From Adiantum capillus-veneris (taxonomy: Eukaryota; Streptophyta; Polypodiopsida; Polypodiales; Pteridaceae), in NCBI GenBank assembly GCA_014529385.2, contig CM043959.1:52513753-52577752 (forward strand): 64,000 bases of DNA. The letters are read 5' to 3'. The translations under genes were made by a program, and so were the position numbers. The notes under the pieces are model-generated. The model did not search any database, had not been told where the DNA came from, and saw only the letters and a list, made by a program, of their open reading frames with translations. Numbering within the stretch: the stretch's first letter is position 1; each line of letters starts with the position of its first letter. Positions 1-10,062 of this stretch are shown one piece after another.

Positions 1-507
1 CCCTAAACCCCTCCTAGGGTCGAAACGACATAAAACACATATATAAACACTCAAAACAGCGATTTAAAGCCTCAAACACGTAGTCGGAAACCTACACCGA
101 ATCTTGAATGATTATACTTGAATGAAAGAGCAAGAGAAGAGGAACACAATGCAATAATCAAAACTGAATTTGGATTACCGTAGCCGCAATGGCGAAGATT
201 ACAAGTTTGAATAAGAAGGAGCTCTCAAACGTACGTTGTCTTCTCAGTTGCCCATTCAAAAAGATTATCCCGAAACTTACAAAAAATGACCTTTATAGAT
301 TAGGTCTTTGCAAATTGGCTTGTCCGGCCATAAGCCCCTAATCTTAAAACTGGCTCTCTAATATACAATTGCTCCCATAAGAATAATCATACATTTTTGA
401 CAATTTCCTGGCTTAGAGATGCTTCTTTACAAAAGAATTTTACAATGGCTTCTCAAAAAAATATGGTCCTTCTGGCCACGGCCGCCTGTTGCTTTGTCTG
501 CCAAACA
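1..507 (-). mobile_element. Candidate 3' LTR (start only, runs off the window)
   Basis: Read on the minus strand, a polypurine run at 508-520 is followed at once by TGTTTGGCAG, the layout expected for a polypurine tract and the first bases of a 3' LTR. The rest of the putative LTR runs to base 1 and beyond, so its end and target duplication cannot be seen. It does not resemble the candidate LTR at 8244-8790, so the two may belong to different elements. Confidence 0.4.
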
Positions 508-520
508 CTCCCCCCTTCCT
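508..520 (-). other. Polypurine tract next to the candidate LTR
   Basis: The minus-strand sequence AGGAAGGGGGGAG lies directly upstream of the TG that opens the candidate LTR. This is the usual primer for plus-strand synthesis in LTR retrotransposons. Confidence 0.4.
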
Positions 521-571
521 TATCCTTGCACGCCCTCGTGCATGGTTAGTGCTTTGGTCATTGATGTGGCT

Positions 572-1175
572 CTAATGAAGCGAGTGTCGCTGAAAAGCTT
601 CTTGTTCACAGGACGGCTTTGAGGGCTTCTTGGTGTTGTCTGAATGGATTTTCAGATAATGTGTGTTGGTATGCCACGTACCTTGCCTTGAGGTCCTTCG
701 CCATGGGATGGAAAATCCTTGAATCCATTTCGAAGAATCCTGTGCCTCTTCAAATGTTTGCAGGTAGTGTGATGGCAGGTACATTAGCCTGGAGTACATG
801 GCCATCAAGATGTTCCGTGGTGGTGAATCCTGTAGATTCTAGCAGATGCCTCTGTGTCCTTCCAAGAACAGATTCCACGGATAATCGTCGCCTTCAGTTT
901 CTTTAAACACCATTGTGGATTGTAAGCTCTTGGAATAATCGGAGGTGTAGGAGCTACATGAGGCTGAGGTACGACAGGTGCACATGATTGATACATACAT
1001 GTAGGTATAGTTGGGGGCACTGTGCTACTAGGCATCGGCACAGTGTTAACAAATGAACTCCATGGTGTACTTCTTGTCATGCTCTCCATTGGGATATACA
1101 TGGTAGCCGTAGTGTCATTAAGAGAAAGATGAGCTAGATCTGGGAAGGTAAAGCTGCCACTTGTGGGCTCAGATT
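572..1175 (-). pseudogene. Gag-like reading frame, distal part, frameshifted
   Basis: Minus-strand coding remnant downstream (in sense) of copia-1. Codons from 1175 down to 805 lie in the same frame as the 6369-7391 segment once copia-1 and one copy of its target duplication are removed. This part is rich in proline, serine and threonine and ends at a TGA at 805-807. A second frame (808 to 572) continues the coding look, including a stretch with the pattern EGDDYPW, which suggests a frameshift near 890. I do not recognise a domain. Position between a tRNA-primed 5' leader and a polypurine tract suggests the gag of a non-autonomous LTR element, but this is inference. Confidence 0.4.
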
Positions 1176-1180
1176 GTACT
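1176..1180. repeat. Target-site duplication gtact, left copy
   Basis: The bases gtact immediately flank the left LTR of copia-1 and recur at 6359-6363 directly after the right LTR. A perfect 5-bp duplication is the normal footprint of copia integrase. Confidence 0.95.
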
Positions 1181-1407
1181 TGTTGGAATTAGGGTTGCAG
1201 AGAAACACACACAGCTTGGAGAAGACGAAGGAAGCTCAAGGCACACAATAGAGAGTGTGTTACTTAGTGTGCAATGGACAGATAGATAGCCCTAGAGTGA
1301 TGGGCGTATATACAATGCACGGGGGAAAAAACCTCCTAAAGAGGGAAAAAATGCCCTGGCGGTCCTAGTGTGTTCACACACATCACTACCACATGTATAT
1401 GGTAACA
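1181..1407 (-). repeat. Copia-1 3' LTR
   Basis: This 227-bp direct repeat differs from 6132-6358 at two positions. It opens with TGTTACC on the minus strand and closes with CCAACA. It lies just after the polypurine tract in the sense direction. Confidence 0.95.
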
Positions 1408-1420
1408 AATCCCCCCTGGA
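1408..1420 (-). other. Copia-1 polypurine tract
   Basis: The minus-strand purine run TCCAGGGGGGATT directly precedes the 3' LTR, at the position where plus-strand DNA synthesis is primed. Confidence 0.8.
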
Positions 1421-1482
1421 GTGATGCGGTGAACGAGAGCTGGCACATGAGTAAAGGGAAGTGCCATGCCCTGAGGACAGGA

Positions 1483-4400
1483 TCAGTCCACAAAGGGGAG
1501 TAAGCCCAAAGCTTTGCGGAAAGCTTCAAGCTTCTCACGAGACAATGCCTTTGTGAAAAGATCTGCAAGGTTGTCCTGTGTTGGCACATAAGCCAAGCTG
1601 ATCTCTCCTGTTGAGAGCCTCTCCCTGACATAGTGGTAATGCACCTCAATGTGCTTTGTGCGAGCATGAAAAACTGGGTTCCTCGCAACTGCCAATGCGC
1701 TCTGACTGTCAGTGTAGATAGTGTTGGCAGTGTCCTGTCCAACACCCAAGTCAGCCATAAGGCGTCTGAGCCATACACACTCAACCGTAGCTGTGAAGAC
1801 TGCCCTGTACTCAGCCTCACAACTCGAAGTGGCCACAGTAGGTTGCTTCTTGCTCAACCATGATATACATGAAATGCCAAGCATGAAACAAAAACCACTT
1901 GTGGACACTCGCGTGTCAAAACAACCAGCCCAATCTGAGTCCGAAAAAGCATGTAAGTCTGGCGGCAATGATCCCCCCTTGGGATAAAACAAGCCAAGAT
2001 GTAAAGTGCCACTAAGGTAGCGGAAAATCCTCTTGACAGCCTGCCAATGCTTAGACCCTGGGCTATGCATAAATCTGCTGACCTGCGAGACTGCAAACTG
2101 AATATCTGGCCTCGTGTTGCATACATAAATGAGGCAGCCAACAGCAGTTTGGTAAAGAGTGACATCAGCAGGATCACCAGCATCATGTAGACTCAACTTC
2201 AAACCTGTTTCCATGGGAGTTGCAATAGGTTTGCAATCCTCAAGTCCAAACTTACATAGCAATGTCTCTATGTAACTTTTCTGACACAAGGCAATACCAC
2301 CATCACACTGCTTAAACTGTATACCCAAGTAATGATGCAACAGCCCCAAATCTTTCATCTTGAAAGTAGCATTCAAATCAGCCTTAAATTCAGCAATATG
2401 TCTCTCATTTGGTCCAGTGATCAGCAAATCATCAACATAAAGAACCACAATGAGAAATACATCATCCTCACGCTTTACATACAATGTGCTTTCTGTTGGA
2501 CTGTTACGAAAGCCTCGTTTAACCAAATGAGTGTCAGCTTTCTCATACCAAGCACGAGGAGATTGCTTCAACCCATACAAAGCCTTCTTACATTTGCACA
2601 CTTTGTCCTCTTGTCCTTTTATGACAAAACCGCGAGGCTGCGTTACATAAACTTCCTCAAATATGTCACCATTCAAGAAAGCAGTAACAATGTCTGATTG
2701 ATGTACATCCCAACCAAAATGAGCTGCCAATGCACATAGAAAACGCACAGTAGTCATACGACAAGTGGGAGCAAAAGTCTCTTCATAATCTATGCCTTTT
2801 TGTTGTGCATAACCCTTTGCAACAAGTCGAGCCTTATGGCGATCGATCTCACCATCCGGCTTGCGTTTCAACTTGTAAACCCACTTCGTACCAATGGCCT
2901 TTTTGCCAGGAGGCAAATCACATAAAGTCCATGTGTCATTCTCTATAAGTGCATCATATTCTGATTTCATGGCAGCAATCCAATTTTCTGAATTCTGTGC
3001 TTCATCAAAAGACAGAGGCTCCTCAACATCATGTAAACTAGACACAGCCAAAGCATAACAATCTGATGCATAAGATGCATGGCGAGAGCCTGAACGAGTA
3101 TGACTAGATAAAGGTGCATCCAATTTACTGTCACGCAAAGTGTGCACCAGCCATTTTGGCATACCTCTAGCCTGCTCATTTTCAGCCCTTTCCTCATCAA
3201 GTACATCATGTACATCTGCATCAGTAATAGGCTGTTCTAAAACATTTTCAGAAACCCCCATAGGCTGTACATTTGCCTCATTGGAACTTACATTCGTATT
3301 TCCACCACTGAAAAGAGGCAACAAAGTGTCATAAATGTCCTGTGAGCTTACATTACTGTCTCTAGTACATGACAGCAAGGGTTGAACAGAATCTTCCACA
3401 AACACTACATCCCGTGAAACCAAAATACGTTTTGTTTGCGGATGATACAACCTGTAACCTTTGCTTTCAGCACTATAACCAACAAAAATACATTTGACAG
3501 CCTTATCATCCAATTTTCTGCGCTGCACTTGTGGCACCAAAGCATATGCCAAACAGCCAAAAACACGCATGTGCTCAATAGAAGGTTTTCTATCATGCCA
3601 TGCTTCATATGGAGTAATAGACTGCAAAGCTTTCGTAGGACACCTGTTAAGTACATAAGTGGCACACATGATGGCCTCAAGCCAAAAAGAATGCGGCAAA
3701 GCTTGACTTTTGACCATACATCGTGCCATTTCCGTTAGTGACCTGTTTTTCCTCTCAGCAACACCATTTTGCTGAGGTGTATAAGGCATTGTACATTGGT
3801 GTTTTATCCCACGACTAGCCAGAAATGCATTAAATTCATGAGACATATACTCCCCCCCTCGATCGGAACGGAGGGTGCCCATAGTACATTTTGAGACATT
3901 TTCAGCCATAGCCAAAAATTGTTTGAAGCACATAAAAACTTCGGACTTTGCTTTAAGCGGAAATACCCATGCATGCCTGGAGTAATCATCAATGAAAGTC
4001 ACGAAGTACAGGTAATTGCCCAAGGACGGAGTTTGCATGGGCCCACAAACATCACTATGCACAAGCTGCAACCTGCATGTGGCCCTAACTGAACCATCCT
4101 TTGGAAACTTAGAACGCTGCATTTTACCCAGAATACATCCTTCACAAACATGTTTGATAGGTGCTTCAAGAGGCGGCAAAGAAGCAACCATATCAGATTT
4201 CTGCAAACGCAGCAAACTGGCAAAATTCAGATGACCAAAACGTGCATGCCAAAGTTTTGCATCTGAAATAGCCCTTGAATCTGCAACAGCATTTGCAAAA
4301 TTTTGTCCACACTTGTCATACAAAGTGAGCTTATACAGCCCACGGCACAAAAGCCCAGATGCAACAATTTCATCACCAAAACTGAGATCATGAACTGTAC

Positions 4401-5769
4401 ATCTGTCATCCACAAATTTGACTACAAGTCCAAGTCTAGCAAGTGCGGATACAGACAATAGATTCTTCTTGATCCCAGGTACATAAAGTGCATCAACAAG
4501 TGTGAAGGAACTGCCATTAGCAGCAGTGAGCACAATCTTTCCAACTCCCTGAACTGGATAAGAGGCGTTGTTGGCACAAGTGACTGAATTCCCATGAGGG
4601 ACAGACTCGAGAGAGGTAAACAATTCACGATGTGAGGTAATGTGCTTTGTAGCACCACTGTCGAAATACCACACATGTGAATCTGCAGCAACTGACAAGC
4701 ATGCATCATGGACAGCAGGATTGTAAGTGCACTCTGCGCTAAAAGCCCATTCTGCATCAACATCAGCATCACAATCTCCTTTCACAGAAGACTCAACAAT
4801 GGCTGCATTTGTAGTGGAACCAGCATTTGCAGTGGAACCACCCTCTTTCTTCTTAGCCTCTTTGGCCTTCAACTTAGGACACGACTTGATCAAGTGATCA
4901 TTGGCTTTACAATAATGGCAACGCATCTTCTTTTTGCCCTTATCACCAGAATTGCCAGACGAAGTGCTGCCAGCAGAAGCATTAGGAACAGAATTTTTGC
5001 CACTCGCAGCAGAACCATAAGAAGTGACTGCATTACTGTTACCACCCTTTCTTTGAGAAGCAATAAAAGCCTGTTCAACTGCACGCTGCCTAGTCCTGTT
5101 TTTTCTAGAAAGTGACTCTTGCAACAGCAATGTGCATAATGCATCAAACTTGACAACTTCAGGATTTCCTTGGGTCATCAGTCTCCAAGTACTAGCAAAA
5201 GTCTGGTAGGAATCTGGTAAGGCATCAAGAACAGTCTGCACAAGGGAACTGTCAGAAATGACTTCACCTGCAGAAATGAGTTGCTCATTGATATCCTTGA
5301 CACTAGCAAGGAAAGTGTCCATATCATCTTCCTCATGCATAATCTTCGACTCTAGCTCTTTACGCAGCAAAGCAATTTTAGCCTCATTGCGGCTTGCATA
5401 AAGACCTGCTAGAATATCCCAAGCCTGTTTTGCAGATTTTGCTGAACGGATGTGAGGAATAATGGTGCGCTTCACAGACAACGCAATCAATGCATGAGCC
5501 TGCGCATCCTTAACATCCCAACGAGCTTGTTCTGCTGTAGGCAAAACAACTCTAACAGCTGCAATCCTTGCAGCAAGACCTGCAACATCCTCAATATCGC
5601 CTACATCTTCAGAACCAGGACGTACATCAATGCCCTGCACAATGTTCCAGACACCTTTTGACACAAGAACGTGTTGCATCATATAAGCCCACATAGGGTA
5701 GTTGTCCCCATCCAACCTATCCTCAGCAGCAAACATCTTGAACACATCTGTGTTGTTGTTGTCAGCCAT
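1483..5769 (-). CDS. Copia-1 gag-pol polyprotein (1428 aa)
   Basis: One open frame encodes the whole Ty1/copia polyprotein. From the preferred start the order is: gag UBN2-like region (about 10-215), CX2CX4HX4C zinc knuckle (284-297), aspartic protease with DSGA (D370), integrase with an HX4H/CX2C finger (H508, H513, C542, C545) and DDE residues D573, D636 and E672 with the expected 35-residue spacing between the last two, RVT_2 reverse transcriptase (about 948-1190) with YVDD at 1111-1114, and RNase H ending in the common LADLFTKAL-type tail. The frame opens 20 codons earlier at 5829, but the ATG at 5769 sits in the strong context ACCATGG, so I prefer it. There is no stop or frameshift. This order (integrase before reverse transcriptase) defines copia. 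Products act in a cytoplasmic virus-like particle and then in the nucleus. Confidence 0.95.
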   Translation of the reverse strand: MADNNNTDVFKMFAAEDRLDGDNYPMWAYMMQHVLVSKGVWNIVQGIDVRPGSEDVGDIEDVAGLAARIAAVRVVLPTAEQARWDVKDAQAHALIALSVKRTIIPHIRSAKSAKQAWDILAGLYASRNEAKIALLRKELESKIMHEEDDMDTFLASVKDINEQLISAGEVISDSSLVQTVLDALPDSYQTFASTWRLMTQGNPEVVKFDALCTLLLQESLSRKNRTRQRAVEQAFIASQRKGGNSNAVTSYGSAASGKNSVPNASAGSTSSGNSGDKGKKKMRCHYCKANDHLIKSCPKLKAKEAKKKEGGSTANAGSTTNAAIVESSVKGDCDADVDAEWAFSAECTYNPAVHDACLSVAADSHVWYFDSGATKHITSHRELFTSLESVPHGNSVTCANNASYPVQGVGKIVLTAANGSSFTLVDALYVPGIKKNLLSVSALARLGLVVKFVDDRCTVHDLSFGDEIVASGLLCRGLYKLTLYDKCGQNFANAVADSRAISDAKLWHARFGHLNFASLLRLQKSDMVASLPPLEAPIKHVCEGCILGKMQRSKFPKDGSVRATCRLQLVHSDVCGPMQTPSLGNYLYFVTFIDDYSRHAWVFPLKAKSEVFMCFKQFLAMAENVSKCTMGTLRSDRGGEYMSHEFNAFLASRGIKHQCTMPYTPQQNGVAERKNRSLTEMARCMVKSQALPHSFWLEAIMCATYVLNRCPTKALQSITPYEAWHDRKPSIEHMRVFGCLAYALVPQVQRRKLDDKAVKCIFVGYSAESKGYRLYHPQTKRILVSRDVVFVEDSVQPLLSCTRDSNVSSQDIYDTLLPLFSGGNTNVSSNEANVQPMGVSENVLEQPITDADVHDVLDEERAENEQARGMPKWLVHTLRDSKLDAPLSSHTRSGSRHASYASDCYALAVSSLHDVEEPLSFDEAQNSENWIAAMKSEYDALIENDTWTLCDLPPGKKAIGTKWVYKLKRKPDGEIDRHKARLVAKGYAQQKGIDYEETFAPTCRMTTVRFLCALAAHFGWDVHQSDIVTAFLNGDIFEEVYVTQPRGFVIKGQEDKVCKCKKALYGLKQSPRAWYEKADTHLVKRGFRNSPTESTLYVKREDDVFLIVVLYVDDLLITGPNERHIAEFKADLNATFKMKDLGLLHHYLGIQFKQCDGGIALCQKSYIETLLCKFGLEDCKPIATPMETGLKLSLHDAGDPADVTLYQTAVGCLIYVCNTRPDIQFAVSQVSRFMHSPGSKHWQAVKRIFRYLSGTLHLGLFYPKGGSLPPDLHAFSDSDWAGCFDTRVSTSGFCFMLGISCISWLSKKQPTVATSSCEAEYRAVFTATVECVWLRRLMADLGVGQDTANTIYTDSQSALAVARNPVFHARTKHIEVHYHYVRERLSTGEISLAYVPTQDNLADLFTKALSREKLEAFRKALGLLPFVD

Positions 5770-6117
5770 GGTAAATGCTGCACCTGATGTGAAAACTGCC
5801 CGAAAATAGGAGAAATGGAGCGGGAACAACCTGTGCTATATAGCACAAACCGTAGAAGACTATAAGGCACCTGTTATGCAGAAAACGGCACTGACAGAAA
5901 ATCTGCACAAAATGACGAAATAACCTGTGCAGTACTGCCCGTACTGGAAACGGAGGCCGAAATGAGCCCAAATCAAAATTCTGAGCAGACCAAGCTCTTC
6001 GAGCTCACCCAAAATATTTGTCGACCTGCGAACGCTTGCCAAAGCTCACTGAAATCGGAGAAAGTGAGCAGGCGTGTGCTGGAGCAGCTGGCGACTAAGC
6101 CCGGGAGGACGTGACCT

Positions 6118-6129
6118 GCTCTGATACCA
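6118..6129 (-). other. Copia-1 primer-binding site (initiator tRNA-Met)
   Basis: The minus-strand sequence TGGTATCAGAGC, two bases after the 5' LTR, is complementary to the 3' end of initiator tRNA-Met, the standard copia primer. Confidence 0.93.
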
Positions 6130-6131
6130 AT

Positions 6132-6358
6132 TGTTGGAATTAGGGTTGCAGAGAAACACACACAGCTTGGAGAAGACGAAGGAAGCTCAAGGCACACAAT
6201 AGAGAGTGTGTTACTTAGTGTGCAATGGAAAGATAGATAGCCCTAGAGTGATGGGCGTATATACAATGCACGGGGGAAAAAACCTCCTAAAGAGGGAAAA
6301 AATGCCCCGGCGGTCCTAGTGTGTTCACACACATCACTACCACATGTATATGGTAACA
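6132..6358 (-). repeat. Copia-1 5' LTR
   Basis: This is the 227-bp partner of 1181-1407. As the upstream LTR it should hold the promoter. It is followed in sense by the primer-binding site and a leader of about 350 bp before the gag start. Confidence 0.95.
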
Positions 6359-6363
6359 GTACT

Positions 6364-7391
6364 GAGGCTCATAGCGAAACAACATATGGAGGATCAATGG
6401 GGCTCACTGAGGGGGTCTCCATTTGTGACAGGGTTGGTTGGTTGGCCTTTCCCGTATCCAAGAATCTCATTAGGCCTGTTGAAGGCATGTTGATCCCTGT
6501 GTTCTGTCTTTCTAACTCGAAAATCCTATGGAGGACATCACAGACTTTCTGTTGTTGCTCATCTATGCTAGTAGCACCCGATGTGGATTGTAGAACATCT
6601 AACCAACCCACATGATAGGTGTGTCCCGTGTACCGATCAGTTAAAGCTTCTGCTTGTAGGTCATACTCCCAATTTTCGTTTAGGAATATCCCATCTAGGC
6701 CTGGCGTGCTAGAGGTTTCCCTTGAAGTGGAAGCATTATTGCTCCCCATTGCTTGCCCCTCCGTGACTGCTACCTTGGGAGCACTCGGTTGCTCGGCTGG
6801 TATGATTGTTGTCATAGGAACCTTTGCTTTCAGGGCTCAACTTTTTTCTAGCCCTCGTAGGTTCTCAATTTCCCTCTCCCTTGTTGCTTGCATATAGCGT
6901 TCGATCTCTTGCACTTCGGCAAGACTCCTACCATCGGGTAGTAAAACCTCAGAGGGAGATAGTCCTAAAGGATCAGGAGGTGCAGTGGATGGAACATTCA
7001 CATGCACACTCTCAAGAAGCATAGAGTCTATTTTAGGCATGAATGACGAATTTACTTCCCCACTCCCTTCATTTATTTCATTAACCGCATGTTCGGAGCG
7101 AGTAGCTCTACTAAGGGTCTCTTTTAAGCGGCTAAACATGCTGGACCCGGGCCGTGGGCCCATGGCATGCATGTCTTAACTTGAACTATCAGGGTTTGGT
7201 GTAGGATACCCCTCCATGGCTTCGTAGTCAGAGGAAGAATCACTAGACGCGATATGAGGATCTTGGGTCGCGCTACCTTGAGTCCCGGCCGAAGGTCCAG
7301 AACCTAGGGTGGAGGAATAATGGGTGCCCGCGTAAATGGAGGCACTATCAATATGCTCGTGCTCTAACACTCGTCCCGAGCGTAGGTTCAT
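6364..7391 (-). pseudogene. Gag-like reading frame, proximal part, with in-frame stops
   Basis: A single minus-strand frame runs from an ATG at 7391 (protein begins MNLRSGRVL) to a TGA at 6369-6371. It is broken by TAA at 7176-7178 and TGA at 6837-6839, with no frameshift. After removal of copia-1 the same frame goes on at 1175 and ends at 805, so the ancestral product was roughly 460 residues. The basic MNLRSG-type start resembles the start of some plant gypsy gag proteins, but I see no zinc knuckle or other diagnostic motif. The third stop lies six bases before the insertion point, so decay was not caused by copia-1. Best guess: gag of a non-autonomous LTR element. Confidence 0.45.
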
Positions 7392-8221
7392 ATGACTTCC
7401 ACACTCTAAGCGCGTTGGTGAGTGCCCGTGAAGGCCGCTCCCTTAGTTTTTTTTTTTTTTTAAGTTGTTTATAACCCAAGTTTTTCGTTATTTTTGGTAA
7501 CCGAGCCACAAAATATGGCGTGTAATATCTCAAGACGAGCATTTTGGCTAAAGGAACGTGCCGTGCTTTACAGTTCTCTATCCGGCTACGTGAAGCCCTC
7601 GAAATCCTAAAAATAGTCTTTATAGTCCTCGAAATCCTAAAAATAGTTTTTAAATATAAAAAGGTGAATAAACTATTTTTTAAAATTGAGGACTAAGGTC
7701 TGGGGGTTGGGCTTGAGCTTGGGGAATGATCCCCAGCCCGAAAATAAATTTTTGAATTTTATTTTTTATTTTTTATTTTTTTATTTTAAAAGTCGCCGCG
7801 GCCTCGGCCGCGCTGCGCACACGCGTGCACACACACACTTAACCTACACCTAACTTATCTACTTACAGCTAATGGAGATACTGCCACACACACTCTAACA
7901 CTGTTTACACAGTACTACAGTAGCTAACAGATCTACAAAACTAACTTTACAGAACTAACATTGAACCTTACAGAACTAACATTCCATAGCTAATACCTTA
8001 ATTCTAACACTACATTGCAAAAAAAATGTAACTCCTTCTTTAACAGAAAACAAAAAAGATAGTACAGTGTAACAAAAAACCTTCTCCACACAACCACACA
8101 CCTTCCTTCTTCACAAATCCTTCTCCACACAACTACACACACTCATTCCCTACGTTTCCTATGATAGAAATTGCACCACAAGAAAGCGTAAAGTGCTTAA
8201 CCGAGCTTAGTGTAGGGCATT
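7392..8221 (-). other. Untranslated leader of the gag-like element
   Basis: No convincing coding sequence. The stretch holds poly-T and TTTTTA-type runs near 7447-7462 and 7745-7790, a GC-rich patch around 7791-7825, and AC-rich sequence. It lies between the tRNA-Asp-like primer site and the gag-like start, where a leader would be expected. Confidence 0.4.
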
Positions 8222-8240
8222 TCCCCGACAGCGGCGCCAA
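8222..8240 (-). other. Primer-binding site, tRNA-Asp type
   Basis: The plus strand here reads TCCCCGACAGCGGCGCCA, close to the 3' end of plant tRNA-Asp(GTC), so the minus strand would pair with that tRNA. Such sites are used by several plant Ty3/gypsy lineages. It sits three bases inside the candidate 5' LTR edge. Confidence 0.65.
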
Positions 8241-8243
8241 AAA

Positions 8244-8790
8244 TGTGCGCTCCTTGCCGCACTGTCAAAGCAAAGGACTTGCCGATACACCGTGTGCGAG
8301 CCACAAATGGCTCCAAGCACACAACAAGCCTAAACTAGCAAGCTCAAGAGAGCAAAGGGTGTGTCACTCACCGCTCTACGCTCGCCTTCGGGGTGGATTC
8401 CTCGCCGCGATGAAGAAGAAGCTGCAGTCGTGCCGCGCTCAACCGCTTCGTCGCCGTCGTGCCTTCGTAATGCTCGATCGCACACACACTCTCCCTCTCT
8501 CTCTCTCTCTCACTCTCACATACACACACACACAAGGAGGTGAAGAAGAAGAAGATGGAGATGGAGATGGAGCAAGAGCACTCTTCTATTGCACAAATGA
8601 GAGAATGAGTGAATTTTAGGTTTAGTTGGCTTTTATATGAGCTCACCCCATTCACACTTGGGCGCCCATGCTTAGCCAACTAATCCCTTGAATGTCCCAG
8701 TTAGAGTGCGCCTCTCATCGGCAATCACTCTTACCCTTTTCCTATTGGTCCGACAAGCTCGGTATCTGACTCTACCAAATACATAATACA
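8244..8790 (-). mobile_element. Candidate 5' LTR of the gag-like element
   Basis: In minus orientation this stretch begins TGTATTATG (8790) and ends GCGCACA (8244), directly before the tRNA-Asp-type primer site. It contains a TATA-like TATAAAAG near 8630-8637 in the correct orientation and a short CT tract near 8493-8513. No second copy is visible in the window, so the outer boundary is a guess. Confidence 0.45.
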
Positions 8791-8889
8791 TGTCCGTCGT
8801 AGGTGATGGGGTGTCCGTGAGCCGTGAGGGTTAACAGTGTGTGTGTATGCATGAGTGTCATTGTGTGTGTGTGCATGGTTGTATGTGAA

Positions 8890-8894
<5 letters not shown>

Positions 8895-8922
<28 letters not shown>

Positions 8923-9034
8923 TTACCTGCACTCGCCCGATGCAGTGGAGGAGCTCCATTGGAGCTCCCCCATGTCTTGAAAAGCATGGGGGAGCTCCTA
9001 GTGGAGCTCCTCCGGTGGATCGGGCGAGCGTAGG

Positions 9035-9062
<28 letters not shown>
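8895..9062. repeat. Long imperfect foldback with GT/AC ends
   Basis: Arms at about 8895-8974 and 8985-9062 are inverted copies separated by a 10-base loop. The outer parts are (GT)n and (AC)n; the inner 50 bp contain two GGAGCTCC palindromes per arm and a shared CTCGCCCGAT. Only about nine mismatches interrupt the inner arms, so the strand could form a very stable hairpin. No transposase is nearby; it could be a small foldback element or a hairpin transcript source. Confidence 0.7.
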
Positions 9063-9065
<3 letters not shown>

Positions 9066-9239
9066 CCTTTTCTTCTTCTACTCCTCCTTCTTCACAACAA
9101 AACTCCACTTTCATCTCAATTAAAATGTGAGATATTTATAAAATATATACATTAAACCAACACAAAAACATTTCTATACCAAGTTACTAAAGGAAATAAT
9201 AGAATAAATAATATAGTAAAAATAATACGTTGTATATTT

Positions 9240-9251
9240 ACACACACACAG

Positions 9252-9310
<59 letters not shown>

Positions 9311-9857
9311 CACACACACACACACACACACATACACAAAATGGATGCATATATATAACTTTACTAAAAAAAAATGCTATGTTTTTTACACACACACAGT
9401 CATTTATTAAAAAAATGCTACGTTTTTTAAACACTCACACACACATTCATATATATATGACTGTATGTGTGTGTAAAAAATGTAGCATTTTTTTAGTTAA
9501 GTTATACACACACACACACACACAAGATGGTGAGAATTAGCGATTAGCTAGAAAAACTAAGTGCGCAAAAGCAATTAGGCACAAAAGCTAGGTGTACAGT
9601 CATATATATATATATATATATACACACACGCGCACAAAAAACAAAAGGTAAAATGTAGCAATTTTTTTAGTTAAGTTATACACACACACACAGAGAAGAT
9701 GGTGAGAATTAGCAAGTAGGCAAAAAAACTAGGTGCACAGTCATACATAAAATATATATATATATATATATATATTATACACACACACACAAGATAGAGG
9801 CAATTATATATATCTTAACTTAAAAAAATGCTACGTTGTTTACACACACCTACACAA

Positions 9858-9897
<40 letters not shown>

Positions 9898-10062
9898 AAG
9901 ATGGAGGCATATATATAACTTAACTAAAAAAAGTTCTATGTTTTTTATACAAACTCATATATATATATATATATATATGCACACACACACACACACACAC
10001 ACATACACACACATTCATATATATACAGACACACACACACACACATACACACACAAAAGATG
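9240..10062. repeat. Cluster of AT/AC microsatellites with repeated spacer units
   Basis: Long (TA)n, (CA)n and mixed tracts alternate with a recurring spacer (AAAAAATGCTAC-type sequence plus AAGATGG). The spacer occurs in both orientations: 9354-9403 and 9457-9506 form inverted arms of about 48 bp, and the spacer near 9480-9545 recurs near 9650-9720 as a direct repeat about 172 bp away. This is more structured than simple microsatellite sequence. Confidence 0.75.

Larger units (their letters stand above)
1181..6358 (-). mobile_element. Copia-1: complete, apparently intact Ty1/copia retrotransposon
   Basis: A complete element of about 5.2 kb in minus orientation. It has 227-bp LTRs at 1181-1407 and 6132-6358 that begin TG and end CA, an initiator tRNA-Met primer site, a polypurine tract, one uninterrupted gag-pol frame and a perfect 5-bp target duplication (gtact). 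I count two mismatches between the LTRs, both transitions or transversions at single sites (near 1269 and 1357). Because LTRs are identical at insertion, this is a very recent event and all protein motifs needed for movement look present. It landed inside an already degenerate gag-like frame of an older minus-strand element. Confidence 0.96.

Noticed and set aside
8868-9140. Open frames translating to CVCVCV- and HTHTHT-rich peptides
   Set aside because: They are translations of (GT)n/(AC)n tracts, with no start context or flanking coding signal.
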